Numbered from the stretch's first letter, positions 8,983 to 18,770 are shown. The stretch is DNA of 64,000 nt from Clostridium pasteurianum DSM 525 = ATCC 6013 (GCF_000807255.1 NZ_CP009268.1:2262384-2326383); one strand, 5' to 3'. The notes: generated by a model from the letters alone, not told the origin. A program made the numbers and translations.

Positions 8983-9690
8983 TCACTTTATATATATAAA
9001 AGAATACATTCTTCCATAATTAATTTTTTGCTTTCTATAGGAAAAAAGGTCATATTCCTCATTACAGTAAGTGCATATATTTAAACTCTTTATATTTTTT
9101 TCTGGAACACCAGTTTCAGTGATCTGTTTTTTTATACAAGTTTCTAAATTTAATTTTCCATTTTCATAAATCTTTAGGTTTCTATAAATATCTTTATTAT
9201 AGAATTGTTCAGCTACATCCTCTCCAAACTCATAACAGCATTCTCTATTATGAGGACCTATATAAACTCTAATATCTTCTATATTTATATAAAATAAACT
9301 TATAATTTTCTTTATAGTTTTATAAACAATTTGAGAAAGGGTACCTTTCCAGCCGCTATGTACTGCCGCTATTACAGCTCTAGTTTTACTGTAAATCAAA
9401 ACTGGTACACAATCAGCAGTAAATATTCCAATGGCTGTATGAGGCTTGTCCGTTATTATAGCATCACCTTCATGAATAACTCCATCATATAAACATATTT
9501 TATCACTATGTGTTTGTCTAAGATATCCTACTGACTGTACCCCAAACCATTGTTTTATATTTTCAAGATTATTTAATCCTTCTGAAGTATTAATATTAAA
9601 ATCAAGATTATTTTTAGCCGTAGAAAAATTAATATTTATGTTATCATCTTTAAAATTTATAAATTTATAATTATCAATTACAATATCCAT
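8983..9690 (-). CDS. pgeF: PgeF/YfiH family multicopper-oxidase-fold protein
   Basis: Family of purine nucleoside phosphorylase/laccase-fold enzymes; the E. coli member prevents misincorporation into the muropeptide precursor. The 235 residues match the usual length. Family motifs are QTHSD, TADCVPVL, AVHSGWKG and YIGPHNRECCYEFG, which together supply the metal-ligand His and Cys residues. The start ATG follows GGAGG. In Gram-positives it often lies near division genes, as here downstream of the ftsZ/sigE/sigG block. Substrate in this organism is not known. Confidence 0.9.
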   Translation of the reverse strand: MDIVIDNYKFINFKDDNININFSTAKNNLDFNINTSEGLNNLENIKQWFGVQSVGYLRQTHSDKICLYDGVIHEGDAIITDKPHTAIGIFTADCVPVLIYSKTRAVIAAVHSGWKGTLSQIVYKTIKKIISLFYINIEDIRVYIGPHNRECCYEFGEDVAEQFYNKDIYRNLKIYENGKLNLETCIKKQITETGVPEKNIKSLNICTYCNEEYDLFSYRKQKINYGRMYSFIYIK

Positions 9691-9783
9691 ATTTCAACCT
9701 CCATATTTAATATAATAATACTTTTAAACTTTAAATTTAATATTATTAACAAGGATTTAACATGGAAATTTATTATTCTCATA

Positions 9784-10248
9784 TTATTTAGATTTTTTAC
9801 TTGTCAATAAATTACTTATCTCCTTCATAAAAGTATTTATGTCCTTAAACTGTCTATATACTGATGCAAATCTAACATAGGAAACTTCATCTATCTCTTT
9901 TAATTTTTCCATTATAACTTCACCAATCATATCTGATTTTACTTCTGTTAACATCTCATTACTAAGGCTTTTTTCAACTTTTGTAGCAATATCTTCTATT
10001 TGCTTTCTGGAAACAGGTCTTTTTTGGCATGCTTTTATAAGTCCATTGATTATTTTAGATTTGTCAAAAAATTCTCTACTTGAATCTTTTTTTACCACTA
10101 GTATAGGAATATCTTCTATCTTTTCATAAGTAGTATACCTTTTATTACATTGTAAACACTCTCTTCTTCTTCTAATAGCCATATTATCTTCCGTAGATCT
10201 AGAATCAATAACTTTACTATCTTCAAATCCGCAAAATGGGCATTTCAA
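9784..10248 (-). CDS. nrdR: transcriptional repressor NrdR
   Basis: ATP/dATP-binding repressor of ribonucleotide reductase genes. The 154 residues are family length. An N-terminal zinc ribbon shows CPFCG and CLQC with the RRRRECLQCNKRYTTYE signature, followed by an ATP-cone domain (VVKKDSSREFFDKSKI onward). The start is TTG: AGGACGTG lies 10 bases upstream and the family begins M-K/R-C-P. No ribonucleotide reductase gene is in the window. Confidence 0.95.
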   Translation of the reverse strand: MKCPFCGFEDSKVIDSRSTEDNMAIRRRRECLQCNKRYTTYEKIEDIPILVVKKDSSREFFDKSKIINGLIKACQKRPVSRKQIEDIATKVEKSLSNEMLTEVKSDMIGEVIMEKLKEIDEVSYVRFASVYRQFKDINTFMKEISNLLTSKKSK

Positions 10249-10309
10249 TATTCTTCACGTCCTTTGTATACAATAATAATTATATTATACACTTAAAATC
10301 ATAATATCT

Positions 10310-10573
10310 TCAATCATTATTATATAGTATATCCTTTCCATCTATTAAAATAACATCAACTCCTATCTTAGTTATTTGTGACCATGGAATTTCTATATCA
10401 TTGTTTTTTGAAAACCATCCACCATTTTGCTGATTGGGAATCAAAATAGAAATAATTTTATAATTATTACAATCTATGACCATATCCTTTATATATCCAA
10501 GCTTACATCCTGTATTTATATCTATTATCTCCATAGCTTTCAAGCTATTTAAAGAATACATACTCATATCCAT
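10310..10573 (-). CDS. YlmC/YmxH family PRC-barrel sporulation-linked protein
   Basis: Small 87-residue PRC-barrel protein. SLKAMEIIDINTGCKLGYIKDMVID followed by EIPWSQITKIGVDVILI is typical of the YlmC/YmxH family, which is common next to sigE/sigG in spore formers. The family's biochemical role is unclear. It lies downstream of sigG, separated by a terminator and a second palindrome, so it probably has its own promoter. Confidence 0.8.
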   Translation of the reverse strand: MDMSMYSLNSLKAMEIIDINTGCKLGYIKDMVIDCNNYKIISILIPNQQNGGWFSKNNDIEIPWSQITKIGVDVILIDGKDILYNND

Positions 10574-10661
10574 ATATATCTCTCTCCTTGTAAAAATATT
10601 ATAAATTAAATAGGATTATATATTTTTATTAACAAAATATATAATGTTTATATTAAATTAT

Positions 10662-10691
10662 ATTAAAGTAATTATATATAATTACTTTAAT
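10662..10691. repeat. 30-base perfect palindrome upstream of the YmxH-like gene
   Basis: Fifteen-base arms with no loop form a perfect, AT-rich palindrome between the sigG terminator and the YmxH-like gene. As RNA it would need a small loop to open. It could be an operator for a dimeric regulator or a second weak hairpin terminator. Confidence 0.6.
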
Positions 10692-10724
10692 ATTAATAAA
10701 TCATGCAATTTTTCTATATAAAAA

Positions 10725-10765
10725 TAATTAAAGTTGCCATTAAAAATAAATAGCAACTTTAATTA
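10725..10765 (-). terminator. sigG transcription terminator
   Basis: Eight-base arms AAAGTTGC/GCAACTTT (10730-10737 and 10753-10760) are followed by T-rich sequence on the minus strand, 30 bases after the sigG stop. Confidence 0.8.
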
Positions 10766-10794
10766 TTTTTTACTTGTAGTTTTATATAGTATAT

Positions 10795-11565
10795 CTATAC
10801 ATATTTTCTCATATGCCTTAACGCCGTTTTTTCAAGTCTCGATACTTGTGCTTGAGATATTCCTATTTCATCTGCCACTTCCATCTGAGTTCTTCCATCG
10901 AAAAATCTCATATTTAATATAAGTTTTTCTCTGTCATTTAGTTTTTTCATAGCTTCTTTTATAGATATATTTTCAAGCCAACTATCATCTAGATTTTTAC
11001 TGTCACTAATTTGATCCATGACATATATAGCGTCTCCTCCATCGTGATATATTGGTTCAAATAAAGATATGGGATCCTGTATAGCATCTAATGCAAATAT
11101 AACATCTTCTCGTGGAACTTTAAGCTCCTCAGCAATTTGTGATACTGTAGGTTCTTTATTGTTTTTTGCAATAAGTTTATCTCTTACCTGTAATGCCCTA
11201 TAGGCAATATCTCTCAAAGATCTACTAACTCTTATAGAATTATTATCCCTTAAATATCTTCTTATTTCTCCTATTATCATAGGAACTGCATATGTAGAAA
11301 ACTTAACATTTTGACTTAAATCAAAATTATCTATTGATTTTATTAACCCAATACATCCAACTTGAAATAAGTCATCTGCATTTTCTCCTCTATTATTAAA
11401 TCTTTGTATAACACTTAACACTAATCTTAAATTGCCTCTTATAAATTTTTCTCTACAAGTTGTATTGCCATTTTTCATTTGCAGCAAAAGTTCTCTCATT
11501 TCCTTTTCTTTTAACACTGGAAGTTTTGAAGTATTAACGCCGCATATTTCTACTTTATTGATCAT
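10795..11565 (-). CDS. sigG: forespore sigma factor SigG
   Basis: Late forespore-specific sigma factor. The start is placed so that the protein begins MINKVEICGVNTSKLPVLK, matching the conserved SigG N-terminus; nearby TTG and ATG codons 3 and 9 bases upstream are possible. The protein has 256 residues. Region 2 (LFQVGCIGLIKSIDNFD, KFSTYAVPMIIGEIRRYLRDN) and region 4 (REKLILNMRFFDGRTQMEVADEIGISQAQVSRLEK) are complete. It lies immediately downstream of sigE, as in other spore formers. Confidence 0.96.
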   Translation of the reverse strand: MINKVEICGVNTSKLPVLKEKEMRELLLQMKNGNTTCREKFIRGNLRLVLSVIQRFNNRGENADDLFQVGCIGLIKSIDNFDLSQNVKFSTYAVPMIIGEIRRYLRDNNSIRVSRSLRDIAYRALQVRDKLIAKNNKEPTVSQIAEELKVPREDVIFALDAIQDPISLFEPIYHDGGDAIYVMDQISDSKNLDDSWLENISIKEAMKKLNDREKLILNMRFFDGRTQMEVADEIGISQAQVSRLEKTALRHMRKYV

Positions 11566-11641
11566 CAATATCATCAGCCCCTTTAGAATAATAGCATTTA
11601 AATTATTCCCTCTGAAAACTGATTTTATACTAAAGACAACC

Positions 11642-12346
11642 TTACAACATTTTTTTAATTTCCTTTTTTAATCTTTTTATAATTCTCTTTTCAAGTCTTG
11701 AAATATAGGATTGAGAAATTCCAAGCATATCTGCTACTTCTTTTTGAGTCTTTTCTCCCTTACCATTTAAGCCATATCTAAGCTCAACTATTTCTTTTTC
11801 TCGCATGCTTAGTTTTTTCATTGCTATTATCAAAAGTTGTTTATCTACCTCATCTTCTATTAAATTATATACAGCATCATTTTCTGTGCCCAATATATCT
11901 GATAATAACAATTCATTTCCATCCCAATCAATGTTAAGAGGTTCATAAAATGATATTTCAGCTTTTACTTTACTATTTCTTCTCAAATACATCAATATTT
12001 CATTTTCTATACATCTAGATGCATAAGTTGCCAATTTTATTTTTTTATCTGGATTAAAAGTATTTACAGCTTTTATAAGACCAATAGTACCTACTGAAAT
12101 TAAATCTTCTACACCAACACCTGTATTTTCGAATTTCCTCGCTATATACACAACTAACCTTAAATTTCTTTCAATGAGAATAGCTCTTACACTTTCATCA
12201 CCTTCTACTAGCTTATTCACTAAATCATTCTCTTCATCTTTTGTAAGAGGTGGTGGCAAAGCATCATTTCCTCCAATATACATTATTTTTTTTGCAAAAA
12301 TTTTAAATCTTACTAATATTCTATTAAACAAGACACTTAACCACAT
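11642..12346 (-). CDS. sigE: mother-cell sigma factor SigE precursor
   Basis: Early mother-cell sigma factor, made as an inactive precursor. The ATG at 12346 has a G-rich ribosome site just upstream and gives 234 residues. The N-terminal stretch [17 protein letters not shown] is hydrophobic and basic, the expected pro-sequence removed by SpoIIGA, and is followed by [12 protein letters not shown]. Region 2 ([14 protein letters not shown]) and region 4 ([16 protein letters not shown]) are intact. It is adjacent to its processing protease gene spoIIGA. Confidence 0.96.
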   Translation of the reverse strand: MWLSVLFNRILVRFKIFAKKIMYIGGNDALPPPLTKDEENDLVNKLVEGDESVRAILIERNLRLVVYIARKFENTGVGVEDLISVGTIGLIKAVNTFNPDKKIKLATYASRCIENEILMYLRRNSKVKAEISFYEPLNIDWDGNELLLSDILGTENDAVYNLIEDEVDKQLLIIAMKKLSMREKEIVELRYGLNGKGEKTQKEVADMLGISQSYISRLEKRIIKRLKKEIKKML

Positions 12347-12363
12347 CCCTATTTCCCCCAATA

Positions 12364-13161
12364 CTAAATAATTCCTCTAGATAATAAAGCATTATAATCA
12401 TTTAAGTCACTGAGCTTAGTATCGCAAACAGCAACAATTAATTCAGTTTTTTCAAGCATACTATTTTTATATATATTTACATTGGATGGTTTAAATCCTT
12501 TTAGATATCCTCCTGAGCCATTTACAACTTTAAATGGTATGTAAAACATATCTTTTTCTTTTATATTTATGTCTTTTAAAATGGATCTTTCTACAATCAT
12601 AACCGGAAGATTAGTCAAAGGCTCTCTCAATTCATTTCCTGTATCTAAAAATGCCTTTACTCTCTTTTTCTTTTCATCAAACATTATGTCCACATCATAT
12701 ATAAAACTTACTATTTCCTTACGGTCTTTTATAAAAATAATTATTCTGTGAATTGTTATATATAAAATCATTATAGAACATAAAATATATTTATAAGAAA
12801 ACACAGGCATATTATCAAAAGTTAAACCTTTACTAAAATAAAATTCTATAAAAATGCAAAATCCAGCAGTCATCATTGAATATAATATAAATATAGCAGC
12901 TGCTTTAATATTAAATATTACATTACTCTTTCTAAAAACTACAATTATCATTAATAAGGCTACAAAAAACTTAAAACCTATGGAAGATAAGAGTTTAGGT
13001 AAGGGATATATAATAGTTAAAACATACATACTTCCCAAAAGAGCAGCTGCAAGTAAATATTGTAATTTAATTTTTATTTTTAATGTCTGAGAAGTTATAT
13101 ATAACAAAAACATATTTACAATTAAATTTTCAATAATAAGTATATCCAAATATACAACCAC
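12364..13161 (-). CDS. spoIIGA: sporulation sigma-E processing peptidase SpoIIGA
   Basis: Septal-membrane aspartic protease that activates pro-SigE. The start is GTG after GGAGGG at 7-8-base spacing. The first half holds about five membrane spans. The C-terminal domain begins near residue 160 and carries the catalytic motif [12 protein letters not shown] with the active Asp. Length, 265 residues, is slightly below the Bacillus protein. The promoter upstream has the long-spacer architecture of spoIIG. Confidence 0.93.
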   Translation of the reverse strand: MVVYLDILIIENLIVNMFLLYITSQTLKIKIKLQYLLAAALLGSMYVLTIIYPLPKLLSSIGFKFFVALLMIIVVFRKSNVIFNIKAAAIFILYSMMTAGFCIFIEFYFSKGLTFDNMPVFSYKYILCSIMILYITIHRIIIFIKDRKEIVSFIYDVDIMFDEKKKRVKAFLDTGNELREPLTNLPVMIVERSILKDINIKEKDMFYIPFKVVNGSGGYLKGFKPSNVNIYKNSMLEKTELIVAVCDTKLSDLNDYNALLSRGII

Positions 13162-13183
13162 TTGAATCCCTCCTTTAGACTTT

Positions 13184-13216
13184 ATTATATAACTTAATTC
13201 TATAAAATTTTGTCAA
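13184..13216 (-). promoter_or_regulatory. spoIIG-type promoter with 21-bp spacer
   Basis: A perfect -35 TTGACA (13216-13211) and a perfect -10 TATAAT (13189-13184) are separated by 21 bases. This spacing is too long for ordinary sigma-A use. The Bacillus spoIIG promoter is known for a comparably long (22-bp) spacer and activation by Spo0A bound at the -35. The -35 and the sequence just upstream resemble degenerate Spo0A boxes (TTGTCAA on the plus strand). Activation by Spo0A is inferred. Confidence 0.65.
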
Positions 13217-13378
13217 TTTGTAATCCCTAATCAAAACTTTTTATTCCTTAAATATGCCAGTTTACAATAAATAATATCAATTAAATTCATTCTCATACAA
13301 AAATTTTACCTTTATATATATTATACAAAGATAAAATTTTTTAAATAAAACTAATAGATAAACTATAAATTTTAAAAT

Positions 13379-13425
13379 AAAAAAGCACTGTTTTATCTAA
13401 CTTAAATAAAACAGTGCTTTTTTAT
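13379..13425. terminator. ftsZ terminator
   Basis: A symmetrical hairpin, with arms AAAGCACTGTTTTAT and its complement and T runs on both sides, directly follows the ftsZ stop. It ends the ftsA-ftsZ transcript and separates it from the spoIIG promoter. Confidence 0.9.
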
Positions 13426-14532
13426 TTATAATCTTCCTTTATGCTGCCTTCTTAGGAATGCAGGAACGTCTAAATCATCTTGTTTAATATTAGATGAATA
13501 ATCTATCGTACTTGCAACTTCTTGTTCTGGCTTTTTAATTTCTTCTTTGATATTATTTACAAATGTGGTTTCAGTTTTATCACTCTCAAATCCTGTAGCA
13601 ATTACAGTTATTCTTAACTCATCTTTTAGATTCTCATCAATAACTGCTCCAAAAATTATATTTGCATCGGGATCTGCAGCTTCTTGTACAATTTGTGCTG
13701 CTTCATTTATCTCAAGAAGTCCTAGATCCTCTCCACCAGTTACATTTAAAAGCACACCAGTAGCTCCAACAATTGAAGTTTCTAACAATGGACTAGATAT
13801 GGCTTCTTTTGCTGCATCTGCTGCCCTTGTATCACCAGTACCAGATCCTACTCCCATATGAGCAAGCCCCTTATCTAACATTACAGTTCTTACATCTGCA
13901 AAATCAAGGTTAACTAGTCCTGGTATTGTTATAAGATCTGATATACCTTGTACACCCTGTCTTAAAACATCATCTGCAAATTTAAAGGATTCAACTAACG
14001 TAGTCTTTTTATCTACAATTGAAAGTAATCTCTCATTTGGTATAGTTACCAGAGTATCTACTCTTTCTTTTAGGCTTTTTATACCGCCCTCAGCATGAAT
14101 CATTCTTTTTCTTCCTTCAAAAGGAAATGGCTTTGTTACAACTCCTACTGTAAGTATACCCATAGATTTTGCTATTTCTGCAACTACAGGTGCAGCACCA
14201 GTTCCAGTTCCACCACCCATACCAGCAGTTATGAATACCATATCCGCACCTTTAATAGCTTCAGATATTTCATCTTTACTTTCCTCTGCGGCCTTTTGAC
14301 CTATTTCTGGATTAGCTCCCGCTCCAAGACCCTTGGTAAGCTTATCTCCAATTTGTATTTTTTGCGAGGCTTGTGAAAGTGCCAAAGCCTGTTTATCTGT
14401 ATTTATAGCAATAAATTCTACATTTTTAAGCCCTTCTACAATCATTCTATTAACAGCGTTGTTTCCTCCGCCACCACATCCTATAACTTTTATCTGCGCA
14501 AATTGTTGAACATCAACATCAAAATCAAGCAC
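13426..14532 (-). CDS. ftsZ: cell division GTPase FtsZ
   Basis: Tubulin-like GTPase forming the division ring. It has 368 residues with a GTG start after GGAGGG. The nucleotide-binding motif [10 protein letters not shown] (about 107-116) and the N-terminal [17 protein letters not shown] are exact. The T7 region [11 protein letters not shown] is present. The conserved C-terminal tail [11 protein letters not shown], which binds FtsA and other partners, is complete. It lies 15 bases downstream of ftsA. Confidence 0.99.
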   Translation of the reverse strand: MLDFDVDVQQFAQIKVIGCGGGGNNAVNRMIVEGLKNVEFIAINTDKQALALSQASQKIQIGDKLTKGLGAGANPEIGQKAAEESKDEISEAIKGADMVFITAGMGGGTGTGAAPVVAEIAKSMGILTVGVVTKPFPFEGRKRMIHAEGGIKSLKERVDTLVTIPNERLLSIVDKKTTLVESFKFADDVLRQGVQGISDLITIPGLVNLDFADVRTVMLDKGLAHMGVGSGTGDTRAADAAKEAISSPLLETSIVGATGVLLNVTGGEDLGLLEINEAAQIVQEAADPDANIIFGAVIDENLKDELRITVIATGFESDKTETTFVNNIKEEIKKPEQEVASTIDYSSNIKQDDLDVPAFLRRQHKGRL

Positions 14533-14547
14533 AATATTCCCTCCTCA

Positions 14548-15807
14548 TTAGAAAAAATCTGCAAGAAAATTTCTTACTTTTGATAAAACACTTGTATTTT
14601 CATAATTCTTTTTATTACTTTGATTCCAAATACTATCATTTTCTGTTTCTTCATGATAATTATTTAATGTTTCAGTTTGTTTAAAAATATCAGAGGCATC
14701 TTTCACAATACCAACTGCCGCAGCATATATAGGATTAGCAGCACCTACATACTTAGGTGATCCAATTCTAACAGGTTTTTTCAATATGCTCTTTGACAAA
14801 TCTACAACTCCCTTAATGGAGGAAATACCTCCTCCAACAAATACAACATCAGTAATTTCTTCAAAATGACCACTTCTAATTATTTCATTTTTAGTAAGTG
14901 TTATTAGTTCTTCTACTCTAGCCTCTATAATTTCCTTCAGAAAATTATAATCTACTTTTATGTCTTCATTGTAAGATGACTTAATATTGAAATCCCTTTT
15001 CTCCGAGTTTATAGAATCTTCCAGTAAATTAGCATATTTAACTTTAAATTTTTCTGCTTCACTCAATGGTATTTTTAGACCCAATGATATGTCATTAGTT
15101 ATACTGTTTCCACCTAGCGGTATTATTGATGTAAAACATAAATTATCATTTTTTATTATAGTTACATCTATTATCTCAGCACCTACATCTACCAATGCAA
15201 CTCCCATTTCTCTTTCTTCTTGCATCAATACTACTTTAGCTGTGGCTTTAGGTTGAAGGCAAATACCATTAACCTCAATTCCAGCTTTATTTACGCTTTT
15301 AATAAGATTATTAACTATAGTTGTTTGCGCCAACAGCACTTCCGCTTCTACTTCCAATCTCAATCCGCTCATTCCTACTGGATCTTTAATATTATCGTAA
15401 CCATCAATAATAAATTGTTGTGGCTCAATACCTATAATTTCTTTATCAGATGAAATTGATATAAGCTTAGCAGCTTCTAAAACTCTATCAACATCACTCT
15501 TTCTTATTTCCCTATCTTCAGAGGATATAGCTACTATTCCAGTATTATGTACAAGTTCACTTATTCCTCCAGGGAGTGAAATATAAGCTTCTTTTATTTC
15601 AATATCAACCATTCTTTCAAGCTTTTTTACACATTCCCTTATGGATTCTGCTGAATTGTCAATATCAACTACAACAGCTTTTTTTAATCCGCGGCTCACA
15701 ACAGAAGTAACACCTAGTATTGTAAGTTCCCCATTTTTATTAAATCTGCCTACTGCCGCACATATCTTCGAAGATCCAATATCTATTCCTACTAAATAAT
15801 CATTCAT
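14548..15807 (-). CDS. ftsA: cell division protein FtsA
   Basis: Actin-like protein that tethers FtsZ to the membrane. Its 419 residues carry the phosphate-1 motif VGIDIGSSKICAAVG at the N-terminus, the SHS2-inserted region, and VVFVGGGISSIKGV near residue 325. The C-terminal end (SVLSKVRNFLADFF) is an amphipathic helix of the type used for membrane attachment. The start follows a G-rich ribosome site. It is cotranscribed with ftsZ. Confidence 0.97.
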   Translation of the reverse strand: MNDYLVGIDIGSSKICAAVGRFNKNGELTILGVTSVVSRGLKKAVVVDIDNSAESIRECVKKLERMVDIEIKEAYISLPGGISELVHNTGIVAISSEDREIRKSDVDRVLEAAKLISISSDKEIIGIEPQQFIIDGYDNIKDPVGMSGLRLEVEAEVLLAQTTIVNNLIKSVNKAGIEVNGICLQPKATAKVVLMQEEREMGVALVDVGAEIIDVTIIKNDNLCFTSIIPLGGNSITNDISLGLKIPLSEAEKFKVKYANLLEDSINSEKRDFNIKSSYNEDIKVDYNFLKEIIEARVEELITLTKNEIIRSGHFEEITDVVFVGGGISSIKGVVDLSKSILKKPVRIGSPKYVGAANPIYAAAVGIVKDASDIFKQTETLNNYHEETENDSIWNQSNKKNYENTSVLSKVRNFLADFF

Positions 15808-16012
15808 ACAGTTTCCCCCCCTATAAGAGAACCCTTTTCATTATAAGATATTCAACATATAATTTATTTTTCCTCTTTTTTTTTAATATATTTTTATATT
15901 AGATTTAAATTTATTGTCTATATAGTTATTTTTAGTACCTATAAATGGAATTTAAACTTAATTTTTAATCTATCTCTATACTACTTAATTATTTTAATGC
16001 TATATAGCACAA

Positions 16013-16040
16013 AAAGAGGTAGGTATTACCTAACCTCTTT
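16013..16040 (-). terminator. terminator after the glycosyltransferase gene
   Basis: The hairpin AAAGAGGT...ACCTCTTT with an inner AGGTATTACCT palindrome lies 20 bases after the stop codon and is followed by TTTTT on the minus strand. Confidence 0.85.
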
Positions 16041-16060
16041 ATTATAATACCTAAGGTTAA

Positions 16061-17335
16061 TTAATTTGCTTTTTCGAAATCTTTTATATCAACACTTCTT
16101 GTATGTAATGTATGACTCCACTCCTTATTTTTTCTATTTAAAATACCTTGAATAGAAATCGGCAACCATGTTATAGCATAAACAGGCAGTATAATATAAT
16201 AAATTAAAATTTTTAAATTAAATTTTTTATCTAAAAGCAATAAAAAAGGTGTGTATAGATACATTATTATAGCCAAAACTCCTGTCATAGTTGTAAATAC
16301 ACCAGTATTTGAAGAACCCACAACTATATTAGTACCAAATAAATAGTTATAACTATTTAACAATAACTTGCCTATTCCAATTACTGTTGATATACCCATT
16401 AAGATAAATAGCACAGGTTGTATTGTATAGATAGCACAATCAATAGCAGTAAAATTTCTTTCCTTTATACCTTTTTTCAACAATCTAAAAAAATATCTTT
16501 CTGATACATCAGCATAACCTTGCATCCATCTTTTTCTCTGTTTCCATGATTGAACTAATGTAAGTGGTTTTTCATCATATACTACAGCATCATAGGCAAA
16601 TCCTACTTTATATCCATTGCTCACTAGTTTACAGGTGAACTCCAAATCCTCTGTTAAACAAGTAGCACCCCAACCTAATTTCTCAAGCATTTTTATGTCA
16701 ATACAACACCCTGTACCTCCTAATTGACTGGATATTCCTAAATTATCTCTTGAATGCTGAAACATTCTATTATTTGCCCAAAAAGAGATAGAATAACTTC
16801 CAGTAATCCAAGTATCATTAGGATTTTTACTATCTAAATAACCTTGCACTACTTTATAGCCTTCACAGAGTTTTTTATTCATGGCATTTAAAAAATCTTT
16901 ACAAATTATATTATCTGCATCAAATATAACCACAGCATCATACTTCTTTTTCATTTTAAATAATTTTTTAAACATCCATTCAAGTGCATATCCTTTTCCT
17001 CTTTTATCATTATTGAATCTTTCATACACTAAAGCACCATTTTTCCTTGCCTTATCAGCAGTATTATCAGTACAATTATCGGCAATTACAAAAGTATCAT
17101 ACATTTCCTTTGGATAATCTAGTCCTTTAAGACTAAGTACTATATCACTTATAACAGTTTCTTCATTGTGTGCGGCTACTATTAAAGCAAATCTTTTTTT
17201 AGGTTTTACAGAAGAAACTTCCTTCTTTTTATGGAATCCAAATAAAGAAATAAATAAGCAATATGCAGAAAAAACAAATACAAAACCTGTTAAGGCACGT
17301 GAACCAATAATAATTATATTTTTTAGTTCATCCAC
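16061..17335 (-). CDS. membrane family-2 glycosyltransferase
   Basis: Processive-type glycosyltransferase of the cellulose/hyaluronan-synthase superfamily, 424 residues. The start is GTG at 17335 because GGGGGG lies 7 bases upstream; the frame stays open 11 codons earlier but without a site. Order: one N-terminal membrane span, the GT2 core (IVAAHNEETVI, FVIADNCTDNT, VVIFDADN, LTEDLEFTCKL, QRKRWMQG), then three or four C-terminal spans. DADN and QRKRW are the expected metal-binding and product-binding motifs. It is monocistronic, so the exported polysaccharide cannot be named. Confidence 0.85.
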   Translation of the reverse strand: MDELKNIIIIGSRALTGFVFVFSAYCLFISLFGFHKKKEVSSVKPKKRFALIVAAHNEETVISDIVLSLKGLDYPKEMYDTFVIADNCTDNTADKARKNGALVYERFNNDKRGKGYALEWMFKKLFKMKKKYDAVVIFDADNIICKDFLNAMNKKLCEGYKVVQGYLDSKNPNDTWITGSYSISFWANNRMFQHSRDNLGISSQLGGTGCCIDIKMLEKLGWGATCLTEDLEFTCKLVSNGYKVGFAYDAVVYDEKPLTLVQSWKQRKRWMQGYADVSERYFFRLLKKGIKERNFTAIDCAIYTIQPVLFILMGISTVIGIGKLLLNSYNYLFGTNIVVGSSNTGVFTTMTGVLAIIMYLYTPFLLLLDKKFNLKILIYYIILPVYAITWLPISIQGILNRKNKEWSHTLHTRSVDIKDFEKAN

Positions 17336-17520
17336 TATGTATCCCCCCAAACAAAGATATTTTAGCACAAAAATATTTTAATTACTATAAAAACATTAAA
17401 AATATTTTAATATACAACGTAATCATAATTGATATTATTACTAAATATTATATCCACTTTCTTTTAATATATTTAAAGTCACCTTAAAATATATAATGTA
17501 TTCAATTTGAGAACTTATAT

Positions 17521-18576
17521 CTAGAAAATTAATAATTTTGAAATAAGTTCTTTATCTACACTATACATTAAAGCAGATTCTCTAGAGATAATACCTTTTT
17601 TATATAATTCTACCAAAGACATATCCATAGTTTTCATACCATACTTATTTCCAGTTTGTATAAGTGATTGTAGCTGATGGGTTTTTCCTTCCCTTATAAG
17701 ATTTTGAATAGCAGGAGTGCTAATCATTATCTCCAAAGCTGCTATTCTGCCAGTATTATCTTCCATAGGTATTAATTGTTGAGATACTATACCCTTAATA
17801 ACAGCGGCAAGCTGTATTTTTATTTGTTGCTGCTGAAAAGGTGGAAATACATCAATTATTCTATCTATAGTTTTTGCAGCACCTATTGTATGCAATGTAG
17901 AAAATACAAGATGACCTGTTTCAGCTGCCGTAATAGCTATAGATATAGTTTCCAAATCCCTCATCTCTCCAATTAAAATAACATCAGGATCTTCTCTTAA
18001 AATAGCTTTTAACGCAGTAGCGTAACTGCTGCTGTCTCTTCCTATCTCCCTTTGATTTATAATTGATTTATTGTGTTTATGCATATATTCAATAGGATCT
18101 TCTAAGGTTATTATATGAGCCTTTCTATTAGCGTTAATCTCATTTATCATTGCTGCTAATGTAGTACTTTTACCACTTCCTGTAGGTCCTGTAACCAATA
18201 TTAATCCCCTTTGTGCCTGAATCACTTCTTCTATGGATTTTGGAAATTTCAAATCTTTAAGTTCTGGTATTTTTAATCCTACATTTCTAATTGCTATGGC
18301 ATCGCTTCCACGTTGTTTATAGGCATTAACCCTAAACCTTCCTATACCAGCTACAGAATAAGATAAATCCATCTCACCTTTTTCACAGTATTCATTGAAC
18401 TTGGATTGAAGTAATTCTCTTGCATATTTTTCTGTATCTTGTGGAAAGAGTTTGTCCTCATCTATGGGATTAAGTTCACCATTTACTCTTATAACCGGTG
18501 GTACCCCAACAGTTATATGTAAATCAGATGCTTTATTATCTAGTGTCAATTTTAATAGTTCATTTAAATCTTTCAA
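17521..18576 (-). CDS. pilT: type IV pilus retraction ATPase PilT
   Basis: Hexameric ATPase that powers pilus retraction and twitching motility. The start is TTG at 18576, set by GGAGG 7 bases upstream; an ATG 8 codons earlier would place the ribosome site inside the gene. It has 351 residues. Motifs: SDLHITVGVPPVIRVNG, Walker A GPTGSGKST, Asp box, HLVFSTLHT, and the PilT hallmark AIRNVGLKIPEL. No other pilus gene is in the window, which is common in clostridia where pilT is separated from the main pilus cluster. Confidence 0.93.
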   Translation of the reverse strand: MKDLNELLKLTLDNKASDLHITVGVPPVIRVNGELNPIDEDKLFPQDTEKYARELLQSKFNEYCEKGEMDLSYSVAGIGRFRVNAYKQRGSDAIAIRNVGLKIPELKDLKFPKSIEEVIQAQRGLILVTGPTGSGKSTTLAAMINEINANRKAHIITLEDPIEYMHKHNKSIINQREIGRDSSSYATALKAILREDPDVILIGEMRDLETISIAITAAETGHLVFSTLHTIGAAKTIDRIIDVFPPFQQQQIKIQLAAVIKGIVSQQLIPMEDNTGRIAALEIMISTPAIQNLIREGKTHQLQSLIQTGNKYGMKTMDMSLVELYKKGIISRESALMYSVDKELISKLLIF

Positions 18577-18625
18577 CTTTAATCCTCCAGTACTTAACAT
18601 TTATAATATACAATAATTATATAAC

Positions 18626-18661
18626 ATAATTGTTATTTAGTAAAAAAAAATTAACAATTAT
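18626..18661. repeat. spaced inverted repeat upstream of pilT
   Basis: Ten-base arms ATAATTGTTA/TAACAATTAT flank an A-rich 16-base centre, 50-85 bases before the pilT start. It could be an operator or the end of a leader hairpin. AT-richness makes chance occurrence possible. Confidence 0.4.
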
Positions 18662-18730
18662 ACACTATAGTTTAAACCTTCATACTAAAATAAATATTTT
18701 AATAAAATCTAACTATTGATTATTATGCAA

Positions 18731-18770
18731 TAAAAAAGCGAAAAAACAAAATTATATTGTTTTTCGCTTT
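18731..18770 (-). terminator. terminator of the sigK-pilT intergenic RNA
   Basis: A hairpin with AAGCGAAAAA / TTTTTTCGCTT arms is followed by a T run on the minus strand. Confidence 0.9.

Noticed and set aside
13547-13861. 104-residue plus-strand open frame opposite ftsZ
   Set aside because: Antisense shadow of ftsZ with composition imposed by the opposite strand.
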